From NCBI GenBank assembly GCA_033398695.1, contig CM065815.1, forward strand, positions 143,885,001 to 143,949,000: DNA of 64,000 bases, given 5' to 3'. Below are positions 11,522 to 23,119 of this stretch, piece after piece (the first letter of the stretch is position 1; each line of letters begins with the position of its first letter). The position numbers were made by a program, and so were the translations under genes. Origin of the DNA: Orobanche coerulescens (lineage: Eukaryota; Streptophyta; Magnoliopsida; Lamiales; Orobanchaceae). The notes below the pieces were generated by a model, which had not been told where the DNA came from, ran no database searches, and was given only the letters and a program-made list of their open reading frames with translations.

Positions 11522-12738
11522 ATGTCAGCTGGTAGGGAATGAGGCCGTGGACGTGGACGAGGACGCGGTGCGGCCATTTCCCTCAGTTTCGTTGCGGGAT
11601 CGACCAACCCCAGCCTATCTAACTCGGTGCATCCTGACACCGAAAGTCAGCACGACTAGTCGACTGGCCAGGGGAACAGTGTGGATGTTGGAGTTACGAA
11701 CGTACTTCAACAATTGGCTAACCAGATGACCATTTTGGCCCAAGCCGTTCAGTTGAACAATCCGAACCCAACAACGGATACCTTACTGCAAAATGTAATC
11801 CGTATGCACCCTCCACAGTTTGGTGTTGCCACAGACCCGTTAGGTTGGAGGATTGACTAACGGAATTAGAGAAAATTTTCGAAGCGGTTGACTGTCCCGA
11901 AGTGAGGAAAGTACCGATTGCTCAGTATTTCCTTACCAATGAGGCCGTTATGTGGTGGAAAGTCATCAAGTCGCGGGACCGTGTTGCTACGTGGGAAGAG
12001 TTTAAAGAGCTTTTGGAGGCCGAGTTTTGTCCTTGGCCAGTGCGAGAAGGCCGAATCCGATCCTTTTTCGAGGCTAAACCGCAGAATATTCCCGTTTCGC
12101 AGGCAATCGTGGAGTACAACCAACAATTGATCCACGTGAAGGATCAAGTGCGAAACGAGCGTGATAAAATCTGTTACTTTGATATGCGGATGAATATGGA
12201 CTTACGGCGGTACATGGCTGGATTTTCTTGCACCACGTTGAAGGAATATCAGGACAGATCTTTAGCCCATGACATGATAAGCCCCGACAACGATACCAAT
12301 GAAGAACCAAAGAAGCAGAAGATCGCGGGAAATTTTTCTGGCTCTAAGAGTGGCAACTTCCAGAGACCACAAATGACTAACCTTTCCGCCGGACAGTTGT
12401 CATGTTCTGCTAAAGGAAAGAGGAGTTTCCATTCTGCTCCGGGCACCTCAGCTCGCCCGGTGACTTTCTATAATTGTCGTTGTCCAGGCCACGTTAATTT
12501 GGAATGCAATTTCCCACCTTTGAAGTGTCACACTTGCGGACAGATGGGACATAGAGCGGCTTATTGTTCCGAACGAAATCGGACTCTGGACACTCGAGTT
12601 TCTGCTCCAGCACCACTAGATCAATGCGTGAATCAACGGCAATATTTTGGTCAGTCTCAGCAGAGTTACGGCAGGGGCCGGGGATGGGGTCAGAACGCTG
12701 GAGGGGGGAACTCTAGCGTCGGTTCGGTACAACCATGA
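11522..12738 (+). pseudogene. gypsy A gag, broken
   Basis: The ATG at 11522 opens a Gly-Arg-rich start (MSAGRE, stop at 11540, then GRGRGRGRG). A frameshift and stops around 11840-11870 precede a 278-codon open stretch from 11902. This covers the retrotransposon gag core (WWKVIKSRD...TWEEFKELLEAEFCP, about 11950-12040) and ends with zinc knuckles. The second knuckle, CHTCGQMGHRAAYC (about 12527-12568), is intact; the first has lost its leading Cys (F-Y-N-C). The frame closes with TGA at 12736. Confidence 0.9.
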
Positions 12739-12747
12739 ATCTATTAG

Positions 12748-13134
12748 ATGCGTCGAACATATGAACCCGACGCGGCGGTGGCCTCAGGTACCATTCATAT
12801 TTCATCTCATCCAGTTCGTGTACTTTTTGATATGGGTGCTACGCATTCTTTCATTTCCTTGAAGTGTGTACGCCATTTGAATATAACTTGTATGACTGGT
12901 TGCGATCCCTTCATTGTGAAACTACCTAGTGGGGATAGAATTGTGAGAAACCGGGAGACTAGAGATTTTCTGGTGATTATAGCCGGTATAGATTGGTTAT
13001 CGAATTTGATTATAGTTGATATGGAAGGTGGAGATGTGATCCTCGGCGAGGATTGGCTTGATAGTCACCAAGCGATTATGAATTACCTTACTAAGGTTAT
13101 CACCATGATGACTACAGACGTATCCGAGTACTAA
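12748..13134 (+). pseudogene. gypsy A aspartic protease (RVP_2-type), broken
   Basis: Same frame as gag but separated by two stops (12736 and 12745). The active-site region reads VLFDMGATHSFIS near 12817-12855: the catalytic Asp is present but the usual Ser/Thr of D-S/T-G is Met, which should abolish activity. The domain ends ILGEDWLDSHQA, typical of gypsy protease, and is followed by a TAA at 13132. Confidence 0.88.
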
Positions 13135-14702
13135 TTTTTTGGACATAAGTCAAGCCAATCTAAGTTGCTTATCAGCGCCATGAAGGCCGTAAAACTTTTG
13201 AATAAAGGTTGTACGGGCTATTGGTGTTACGCTTTGAAGACGGAAGGGAATGAAGTCGATTTCTCTTCGATTGCGGTTGTTAATGAGTATTCCGATGTTT
13301 TCCCGGATGACCTCCTGGGATTACCGCCAGATCGAGAGATAGAATTTTCTGTGGATTTAGAGCCTGATGCGGCTCCGATTTCTAAGGCACCTTATCGGAT
13401 GGCACCTTACGAGATGCAATAATTAAAGAATCAGTTGGGAGAACTTCTGGAGAAAGGGTACATCAGACCGAGCGCTTCTCTTTGGGGCGCGCCTGTTCTT
13501 TTTGTGAGAAAGAAGGATGGTTGCTACGTTTATGCATCGACTACCGTGAGTTGAACAAAGTGACCATCAAGAACAAGTATCCTTTGCCTCGTATAGATGA
13601 TTTATTTGATCAGTTGCAGGGGGATGCAGTATTCTCGAAAATTGATTTGAGATCAGGGTACTATCAACCCAGGGTTAAAGAGTTCGACGTTCCGATGACT
13701 GCATTTCAGACGAGATACGGGTATTATGAATTTGTAGTTATGCCTTTTGGATTGACTAATGCACCGGCATTATTCATGCAGTTAATGAACAAGATATTCA
13801 TCGAGTATCTCGACAGGTGTGTAGTAGTCTTTATTGACGACATTTTGATCTATTCTCGAGATAAGGAGGAACATGCCCGACACTTGCGTTTGGTACTAGA
13901 TATTTTGAGAACAGAGCACCTCTATGCAAAATTCTCGAAATGTGAGTTCTGGTTGGAAGAAGTTATGTTTCTCGGACATGTGATTTCGGCCGAAGGGGTT
14001 CGTGTAGACCCGCAGAAGATTGAGGCAGTGCTAGATTGGGCACCACCTAAGAATGTTAAGGAAGTTCGTAGCTTTTTGGGCCTTGCTGGGTATTACCGTC
14101 GGTTTGTCGATGGGTTCTCAAAACTCGCTCGGCCGCTTATGAAATTACTCCAGAATACGGAAAAGCTTGTTTGGACGGCTGAGAGACAACAGAGCTTCGA
14201 TGAGCTGAAGAGACGTTTGACCTCAGCGCCGATTCTAGCTTTACCGCATGGTAGTGATGGATTTGCAGTTTATAGTGACGCTTCGGGTCAAGGTCTTGGA
14301 TGTGTGCTTATGCAACATGATAAGACGATAGCTTTTATGTCACGACAACTGAAGACGTACGAGATGAACTATCCTACTCATGATTTGGAGTTGGCCGCAA
14401 TTGTCTTCGCACTCAAGATTTGGCGAAACTATTTGTATGGTTCTCCGTGTCGAATTTATACCGATCACAAGAGCCTGAAGTATATTTTCAGTCAGAAAGA
14501 GATGAATATGAGACAGAGACGTTGGTTAGAATTGATAAAGGATTATGATTTGGAAATTCTTTACCACCTAAGAAAAGCCAATGTCGTTGCGGATGCTTTG
14601 AGCCGCAAATCGGCATCACTTCAAATGCTTGAGGTTCTTACATCTCAGACGAAGATTCGTCAGGATTTAATTGAGCAAGGAATAGAAGTTGGACTTCAAT
14701 GA
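13135..14702 (+). pseudogene. gypsy A reverse transcriptase-RNase H
   Basis: The pre-RT linker (13165-13422) ends at a TAA. A one-base deletion near 13520 (KKDG then a shift) moves the frame to the long ORF 13482-14702 (406 codons). RT motifs are intact: [29 protein letters not shown], and the catalytic FIDD at 13830-13841. RNase H follows with SDASGQGLG, the HDLELAA region and YTDHKSLKY. It ends with VADALSRK and a TGA at 14700. Of the gypsy copies here this RT is the least damaged. Its neighbour downstream, integrase, is in the same frame after the stop. Confidence 0.93.
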
Positions 14703-15962
14703 GTACAAGGACAGTTGTGCACTCTCGAAATTACTTCGTCCTTAGTTAACGACATCAAAGGGAAACAGTGGAGTGACTCGATGATCTCTCAACTGAAGAA
14801 ATATGTAATTAAAGGAAAAGAACCTAGCTTTATGGTTCACGAGGATAGTATTCTAAGATTCCAGGGCAGACTTTGTGTTCCGAATGATCTAGAGTTGAGG
14901 CAGAGAATTCTCCGAGGAGCTCATGCTACGCCTTACTCAATCCACCCCGGAACAAGTAAGATGTACAAAGACTTGAAGTGAAATTTTTGGTGGAATAACA
15001 TGAAGAAAGATGTCACGAAATTTGTACTATGGTGCTTGACGTGTCAGCAAGTCAAGATCGAACATCAACGACCAGCGGGGTTGTGGAAGCCACTTCCCAT
15101 TCCCAACTGGAAGTAGGAAGATATCTCTATGGATTTTATCACTGGCATGCCGAGAACTAGAGACGGAATGAATATGATTTGGGTAATCGTCGATCGGTTG
15201 ACCAAGTCTGCATACTTCTTAGGTATTAAGGATACTTGGGAACCGGGGAGATTGGCTTGAACTTTTATAGCTGAGATCGTGAGATTTCACAGTGCCCCCA
15301 AAACCATTGTTTCTAATCGAGATGGTCGTTTCGTATCGCATTTTTGGTAGGCTGTTCATCAGGCTTTGGGTAATGAGTTGAGATTGAGCACGTCCTTTCA
15401 TCATCAGTCAGACGGTCAGACGGAGAGGACGATTCAGAAGTTGGAGGATATGTTGTGGGATTGTGCCCTAGACTGGAGTAATGATTGGGAACTTCATTTG
15501 CCGTTGATCGAGTTTGCCTACAATAATAGTTGGCATGCGTCGATCAAAATGGCACCATTCGAAGCACTTTACGGTAGGCGATGTAGGTTGCCATTATGTT
15601 GGGATGAGGCTTCAGAACTAATCGGAATGGAGCCGGATATGTTGATTGAGACTAAGAAAAAGATTGCCTAAAGTCGTCAGAAATCTTATGCTGATACTCG
15701 TCGTCGACCTTTGGAGTTCGAAGTGGGGGATCATGTCCTACTCAAGGTGTCGCCGACCAGAGGGGTTTTCTACATTTCCGGAGAGACCTGTGAAAATCCT
15801 TGAACTTCGTGAGAAACAACTTCGGCATAAAACCATTTCGTTGGTTAAAGTACAATGGTCGAGACATGGAGTCGAGGAGACGAATTGGAGACGGAAGATA
15901 AGATGCGGTCGGAGTACCCCGAACTTTTTATTTCTTAAGTTTCGGGACGAAACTTCTTTTTA
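14703..15962 (+). pseudogene. gypsy A integrase with stops and a C-terminal deletion
   Basis: Same frame as RNase H. The HHCC zinc region lies at about 14920-15055 (HPGTSKMY, then CLTCQQVK) with a stop at 14979. The catalytic core starts with DFITGMP near 15130; the second Asp is replaced (VSNRDGRF near 15310). Further stops lie near 15115, 15258, 15348 and 15669. HHQSDGQTERTIQ and YNNSWHASIKMAPFEALYGR are well kept. After SPTRGVF (about 15768) the sequence jumps to ERPVKILELREKQLRHKTISLVKVQW, so the linker and much of the C-terminal domain are deleted. The frame ends in the FRGRNFF-like tail. Confidence 0.9.
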
Positions 15963-15973
15963 GAGGGGGAGAA
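15937..15973 (+). other. inverted repeat plus polypurine tract before gypsy A 3' LTR
   Basis: AAGTTTCG (15937-15944), spacer GGA, CGAAACTT (15948-15955) form a perfect 8-bp hairpin. The purine-rich tract TAGAGGGGGAGAA (15961-15973), the expected plus-strand primer, directly abuts the LTR. Confidence 0.85.
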
Positions 15974-18000
15974 TGTAATACCCATACTTTTTATTGACTG
16001 TTTGACCTTGCCATTCTTCCTATTTTGTCACTCTGTAAACTCTTTGTGAAGTCATCGATGTTATTTTAGAGTTTTGTACCTTGTTTGGATCATGATAGTG
16101 TGTAACCGAGCCTTTCATCAGAGGTCTGGAACAAATAGATAGCGCACGCAAGGCCTAGGGCTAACGCACGCTATTTTTACTTAAGTAGCACACGCTAACG
16201 TTAGGAAGCATGTCAGGACAGTAGCTAATTCTGCTCTCTGTACTAGCAGTTAGCGCACGCTAGGAGTTAGCTAGCACACGCTATTCGTGATTAGTAGCAT
16301 GCGCTAACACATCCGTAGCGCACGCTAACGAGCTGGGTCGGCAGAGGCAGTGAGATTGTCAGGCTTTCTGGAATATCAGGTAGCGTACGCTAGGCTTCGA
16401 CTAGCGCATGCTATCAGAGTTGCGTAGCGCACGCTAAGCCATCAGAGCAGTGCACGCTAAGTCTTGAGCAGGGCAGAGGACAGTAGGTTCTGGACTCCAA
16501 TTTCTGTACACCAACTCCCTGGTAGCGCACGCTAAATATAGGCTAGAGTACGCTAAAGGAAGATGTTAACGCACGTTAACGGTATGCGTAGCGCACGGTA
16601 ATGATGTGGGCAGAAGCCACTGGACTACCCGGTGACCTCGTTAGCGCACGCTAATATTGAGGCGTAGCGTGCGCTAAACTGGGCACAGTATATATTGACA
16701 GTTGACTCCCACTCATCATTATTTTCATCCTTTTCAATTTTCCGATCGGGAGCAGTGGATTTGGGCGATTCTGGGGGTTTAGAGGCGATCCTTCTTCAGA
16801 TATCAACATCTATGGTTGTAGAACAAATATTTCACAACATCTAATCCATTCTATATTCCAAATCAAGGTAAAAATCCTTAGAACCCTAATTTTGGGAATT
16901 TTGGGGTTTCTATTAGATTCGTCCGATTTATCCATTTTGGAGCTTGAGAACCTTGATATTATGATGTATCTACCCCATATACATGTTTCCCCTACAATTT
17001 TACGGTTTGGTTTGCACCGTGTTCGGACTTGTGAGGGTTTGGGTGATTTTCCAACCTCTAGTTGTTTACTCTCGTAATTTCGTGAATCGTAGGCGGGTTT
17101 CGGGAGTTTCTTCATGAGTTATGAGTATGGATTATTGATTATCATATCCCTTGCGAATCGTTTAGGTACCGGAAGTGCGTTCTTGGACCTACCGAACTCA
17201 TACTCTTTTCCGTTCGATTTCTCGATGTCTCAAAGGCAAGTATATATTTATGATTTTACGTTCTCGACTTTGAAAGTAAGATATATGAATGGCATGATTA
17301 TTTATATCCACTGCAGGATGGGCCGGGTCCTGCGAGGGTTTCATAGTCTCTAGTGTGATTCCATGGATAATATGAGTTAACCACTCTGAGACGGACCGAC
17401 GGGTCCTCTGAGGGTTCCGTAGCCTCTGGTGCAGTTCCCGGTTGATCATGTATGTATTGATGTGATGCTATGAGATTTAGTTATTCCGGAATACTAGTCC
17501 TGAAATGATGAATTGATAGTTACTTTTACTTTATTGTCGAGGAGTATTGTATTTCATATTCGATATACTTGCACTAGCTATTCGATGGCTAACCCCTTTA
17601 TAGGGAAAATACTTTTTATGTATTTCAGGTTCCAGGAGAGCGGACAGGCAGGTATCGGGTCGGCATGAAGATGAAGGGAAAGCGTGATACTGTGTCTTGT
17701 TTCTGGTTATATTTTGTGTTTCTCCATTAAGTGTTGTTGTACTGGAATGGTTATTAAATACTCGAGTATTGTTTTTCAGTTTTCTTGATGTTCCGGCCTG
17801 TTTTTCCGAGGTATTAATTTTGTGTTGTGATGTATTGGATACATTGGATATGGTTTGAATACCCTTTGTATTGTCCTTCATTTCATTGTATTTGGACCTT
17901 CTCGGTCAATATTTATAGTTCCGTGTATGTTTAGCCTTGTGGGTCCCACGGCGAGGCTCACAGTGCTGTAATATACCCTGAATAACTTGGGGGTGTTACA
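15974..18000 (+). repeat. gypsy A 3' LTR
   Basis: TGTAATACCCATAC to GGGGGTGTTACA, 2.03 kb. It carries the palindrome array (16139-16675), a TATA box (16689-16696) and a damaged tandem repeat (17309-17430) with a few bases lost in unit 1. It lacks solo LTR F. Its part from 17029 rightwards is duplicated at 51523-52497. Confidence 0.92.
16139..16675. repeat. TAGCGCACGCTA near-palindrome array, gypsy A 3' LTR
   Basis: Same array as 8057-8625, slightly shorter through loss of a unit near 16190, with CpG sites often decayed to CA or TG (for example TAGCACACGCTA). Confidence 0.9.
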
Positions 18001-18005
18001 GTTGC

Positions 18006-19840
18006 TATACAAGCACACTTCCTGGAAGATCAGTTTATTTAGGAAGGAGGCGCAGGTAGAAATATTTCTTTGGAAGAGATAAAAGAAATACCAAATGAGA
18101 CACCTGTGCAAGATATTAGAACCGAACCTTCTGAAATACAACACAACCTCGCAAGTCTAGTAGAATTTCTCAATTACCTGAGAGGTATGGCTATCTGCAT
18201 CAAGAGGAACTGGGTGTCCATGATATGACAGAAAGTAGTCAAGAGAATGATCCTTCTACATACGACCAAGCGATGGTAGATGTTGACTCCGGCAAGTGGC
18301 AAGAAGCTATGGAAGCTGAGATAGACTCAATGCATGCTAATCAGGTCTGGACTTTAGTAGATCGTCCTAAAGGCATAGTGCCTATTGGAAACAAATGGAT
18401 CTATAAAAGAAAGACTGATGGAGATGGCAAGGTTGATACCTATAAGGCCAGGCTTGTAGCAAAGGGTTATTCCCAAAGAGAAGAAATCGATTACTTCAAG
18501 ACCTTGTCGCCTGTAGCTATGATTAAGTCTATTCGCATGATGCTTGCCATAGCAGCCCACTTAGATTATGAAATATGGCAAATGGATGTGAAAACGGTAT
18601 TCCTAAATGGATTCCTCGAGGAGTAGATTTACATGGAACAGCCTAAGGGATTCATATCTAAAACCAATATTCCTAAAGTATGCAAACTTCAGCGTGCCAT
18701 TTATGGACTGAAGCAAGCTTCACGGAGTTGGAATCTTCGTTTTAACGAGACAGTCAAAGAGTTTGATTTTGTCCAAAATGAAGAGGAGCCCTGTATTTAC
18801 AAGAAGGTTAGTGGGAGAAAAATTGCGTTCTTAGTACTATATGTAGATGGCACTCTACTTATAGGAAACGACGTAGGAATGCTCAGTTCTGTGAAAGCTT
18901 GGCTTTCACATGAGTTCTCCATGAAAGACTTGGGAGAAGCTACCTATATTCCGGGTATTCGCCTCTACCGGGATAGAGCGAAAAGAATGTTAGGTCTTTC
19001 CCAAGCCCTCTACATAGAAAAGATCCTGAAGCGATTTATGATGGAAGATTCTAAAAGAGGGTTTCTACCTATGCAACATGGTGCAAAACTTTCCTTAGAG
19101 ATGTGTCCTCAAAGTGAGGAAGACATAAAGGAAATGAGCAAGGTACCTTATGCTTCGGCAGTAGGTAGCCTCGTGTACACTATGATTTGCACTAGACCGG
19201 ACATTGCCTATGCTGTGAGCGTAGTAAGTCAGTTTCAGTCAAATCCAGGGCAGGAACATTGGACTGCTGTAAAGAACATTCTTAAGTACCTATGGGAGAC
19301 TAAAGACTTAGTTCTTACATACGGCGGTAGAGAACTTAGAGTGATGGGTTATACAGACTCGGATTTTTCGTGGGACATGGATGCTCAAATGTCCACATCA
19401 GGGTATATATTTGCTCTGAATGGTGGGCAGTTTCTTGGAGAAGTGCCAAGCAAAGTTCGACTGCTATCTATACATGTCAAGCCGAATATCTGGCAGCCAA
19501 GGAGGCTGCTAAATAAGCTTTTTGGATTAAGAAGTTCACTAAGGAACTTCAAGTGGTTCCTAATGCGAGAAGCACATGCTTATTTGTTTTGTGACAACGA
19601 TGGAGCTGTTGCATAGGCTAAGGGCCTAGGGCTCACCACAATACCAAACATATTGCGAGAAGATATCATTTTGTTAGAGAAATGGTTCAGTAATGGAATG
19701 TTATAATGTAGAGAGTAGACATAGCAAATAATGTTGTTGATCTGCTTACCAAGCCATTATCTCAGAAGGTCTTAGAGAGACATCTAGAGAGTATGGGTAT
19801 TAGATACCACAGTGTGTGGCATTGAGTGCAAGTGGGAGAT
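18006..19840 (+). pseudogene. copia-1 pol 3' half: RT-RNase H, copy 1
   Basis: Resumes the codons cut at 7895 (QAHFLEDQF) after gypsy A. A spacer is followed by RT: ORF 18225-18626 (NKWIYKRK, ARLVAKGYSQ, MDVKTVFLNG), a stop TAG at 18624 in place of Glu, then ORF 18633-19616 (QPKGF, YGLKQASRSWN). The catalytic box at 18840-18851 reads Y-V-D-G: the second Asp is lost, unlike the duplicate. The RNase H part (YTDSDFSWDMD, then CDNDGA) has frameshift damage near 19560-19590. A polypurine tract AAGTGGGAGA lies at 19830-19839. Confidence 0.92.
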
Positions 19841-21673
19841 TGTTAGGAATATGCCGTCGAATGCCACTCAGAGTATGAGAGAGTGAGAGCATTAATATTG
19901 TAATTATGAATATTTAATAAGGCAATTATTATTTCTATATTATTATATATCACTAGCATTGTGATTTGGTATAGAGAATTATAGTCCTTGCATTTGAGAG
20001 CAAACATTCTACTCCTTATGGAGATAAGGAGATAGGCACTGGAAGTGTTTAGAGCTCGAATGCTTAACTAGTTCGCAAGTCGATAAAACTTAATTGGGCA
20101 TTAAGTTTAGCCAAGATTTGTGTAACGTGTACTTTAACATGTAGAGTGTATGTCTTCACTAAGAGTTAGTGGGAGCACAAGTTATATGTATGCTAATGAG
20201 ATTAGTATACTCGAACACGACTCACCTCGATTCGGTCACATGGATATCACTCAGGGTTTGTCAATGACTGAATCGAAAGGTTGTGATAGGTATACGTGGA
20301 CCTTTGACTTGAGGTTTCAGTAGGAGATGTGCTTGTGACATTAAGTTAGTCATTAGAGTAGTTCGATCCAATCGCCGGTAGGTGAGGTCAACCTCGAAAT
20401 GCAACTTAGTGGGCAAGTAGAAGTCTCTACTGAATACCAAGATAGAATTCTTTCTCCTGTTAGTGAGCAGGTAAATGTCCTATGCGATTAATGGCAAATG
20501 AGATCATAAGTCTTTGGACAAAGCAGTCAGAGCTAGTTGTATTTGATACACAAGAGCTCGGTGATCTCGGTTTGCATTAACAAATGCATAGAGTCAAGTT
20601 ACAATAGGGTTTGACTTTACCGTGACCCTAATACTTGAGACATATGATTGAAGAGTTTATACATATACGACATTCACGACATAATGGTTTTGGAATGATC
20701 ATCTCATTCGTTCTTAGTTGGGTTACGGTACAAAGTACTAAACTGGCTAAGTGTTACCCGTACTCCTTGGTTCCTCCCATTGCCGACTAAGACGGACCTA
20801 CAGAGTCGCGCACAAATATATTTGATGGATAAATATGTATTTACTATCTCTTCATTAATATTGGATATTAGATATCTAATTTGATTTATTTGATAAATCA
20901 TGCGATCTAGTGATTTGAACTTAATTACCGGGTGATTAATTTAATTCATAAATATATTATTATAATTTTGTATTTGACAAAATTAATTAATTGGATTAAT
21001 TAATTAAGGATAAACACATTTGGGATAAAACGAAATGTATTTAACGGACTAGACACGCGAACGTCCGGTACACGAGTCGAGTGGCTCGGCTCTTTTTCTC
21101 ATCAAACAATGTAGCCCCCCCTCCCCCAAACCCAATTTCCTTCCATGTGGTGTGTGTGGCGTGTTTAATTGTTTAATGGATTGCGGGCAAGTGGGTGAGA
21201 TTTCATATCTCATCATTTTGATCTCATCTCCATTATATAATGTAATGACTTATCATTATGTAAAGAGTAGAAAAAACATATATAGACACACCTCAAAAAT
21301 CAGGCTGTTGGCCGTGAGCTAAGGTTGGGAGGGAGAAATCTTTATTTTATTTTTCTTGTTCATCTTAGAGAGAAAGAAAATGAAGAAGAAAAGAGAAGAA
21401 AATTATTGTGTTGATTCCTAACCATATTCTTTGAGAACGAATTGACATAATATTTTTCCGATCAATATCCGACGCATGTGAAGTAGAGACATTCGACATT
21501 TTCGGTGTTGGATCATTCAACAAGCTACAACGAATTAGATTCGTGTTCGTATCGGTAACCGGGAAAAGGCTTGCTCGGATATTTTCTTCGAAGATTATAT
21601 TATCAAAGGACTACGAGGGTAAGTATTCTTTGATTATCATCCTCATTATTTATATTTGTTTATACAATGCTTG
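19841..21673 (+). repeat. copia-1 3' LTR, left part
   Basis: TGTTAGGAATATGCC to the insertion point of B; the last bases GCTTG (21669-21673) are B's target duplication. Compared with the 5' LTR it has about 35 extra bases around 21640-21668. The remaining 87 bases are at 40040-40126. Confidence 0.92.
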
Positions 21674-22194
21674 TGTAATATCCGTAATTTCAATTTCCGG
21701 TAATTTCTTCTTTTTCGGCGGAAGTCCATTTTGACGACTCGCTCATGACCGTTTCGTCATTCTGAGAATGATTAATTATACACTTTTTGACATCCGAGTT
21801 CGTTTCGGTGTCGTTTTGTTGAGTTCTGTGCTTTTTAGCGACTTTTCCGTATTTGAGTTCGATTCTTGCGAATCTCGTTCTAAACTGCTGTTTTTAGTTT
21901 CTCGTAAGTCCGTTTAACTTTGTTAGACATGTTGTGAACTTCAGTTTGGTGTTTCGATCGCGTATCGTGTATTTCGGACGTTTTGGGCCATTTTTATAAT
22001 TTCCCAAAGTTTGGGGTAATTACTTCCGTTGTCGAATTTCGAGCCTTTGGGTGGTCGGAATCTTGTGTTCTCTTGGTGCTCGGATTTGTATTTGCGAGTA
22101 GGTCGTAACCGTACCTTCGATTTATATTCAGGTTCGGGTTTCGAGTCGTCAAGACCGTCGAGTGGCCACGGCCAAGTCGCGGCCGGGCGAGTCT

Positions 22195-22490
22195 GGCCGC
22201 CGAGTTCTGGCCGTAAGGTGCGATTCTGACCGTAAGTGCTCGCGGAACATGGCTGGGCGAATGCCGTTATGGCCGTAAGTGCTCGCGGAACATGCATTTG
22301 GGCGAATGCGATTCTGGCCGTATGGGTGCGAGCGGTGTCAGGACGAATGCCGATTCTGGCCGTAAGGACTGCGGGTGCGGCCGTAAGTGCCGAGTTACGG
22401 CCGTAAGGCCACTGTCGATTCTGACCGTAAGCGATCGGCAAGCCCAGGTGGATTTTGACGAATGCGATTCTGGCCGTAAGTGGTTGGCGG
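22195..22490. repeat. TTACGGCCGTAAG palindrome array, altered copy
   Basis: About a dozen motif positions matching 56700-57010. In at least five of them the left half TTACGG is replaced by TTCTGG or TTCTGA, which breaks the palindrome. The array ends about 20 bases before the TATA box. Confidence 0.85.
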
Positions 22491-23119
22491 TGTTTGGGCG
22501 GATATATATGATCGAGCAGACGGGTTTGTACCCATTTCTTTCATTCCGCTCTTTTCCTTTCCGCGGCTGGGGCATGGAGAACATGTAGAGATGTTGTTCA
22601 ACTATCAATCCACGAAATTCTTGAGTTTATAACGTCGACCGATCATCCCATAACATCCTCCGATCCACCGAATCAAGGTTAGATTTCCTAAAAATCTAGT
22701 TTTTGGAAAATTGGGGATTTTGTTTGACTTCATCCATTTAATCCGTAGTAATTTCGATTAGTGATGGATTGATGATTATTTAGGTGTATTCTATCATTTC
22801 CATCGTTATTCCACGGTTGGATTGTATTGATTCGTCGTTTTGGTTGAGTTCTTAGTCGACGCCTTGAAGGTGTCCGACAAAAGGTCTAAGAGGGGGGTTT
22901 GTGCGTTGTACGATTATTATTTATCGTACGATTGTTGATTTATCATTGATATGACTTAGTGACGAAATCCTTGTGAAGAACTCAAGTCGGAACCCTTCCG
23001 TTCGTTGTCTTCTTCGTGGTTCAAGCTTCCCAGTCGAACCGTGTTCTTCGGGATATTCGGTAACGTTTATTAAGGCAAGTATACATTTATGATTGTACGT
23101 TCTCGACTTTGAAAGTAAG

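Larger units (their letters stand above)
7896..18000 (+). mobile_element. gypsy A: Ty3/gypsy retrotransposon inserted in copia-1
   Basis: Complete in structure: 5' LTR 7896-11278, primer-binding site, gag, protease, RT, RNase H, integrase, polypurine tract, 3' LTR 15974-18000. The 5-bp target duplication GTTGC flanks it at 7891-7895 and 18001-18005. Pol order (RT-RNaseH before integrase) is gypsy. The tRNA-iMet primer site, multi-kb LTRs and an integrase tail resembling ILDRKE...NKxISLVKVQW suggest a Tekay/Del-like chromovirus; that lineage call is inference. Multiple stops, frameshifts and a C-terminal deletion make it non-functional. Confidence 0.92.

Noticed and set aside
21941..22608. ORFs of 166, 113 and 98 codons in LTR B
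   Set aside because: Produced by the GGCCGTAA array, which lacks stops; the frame is not kept in the other LTR B copies.
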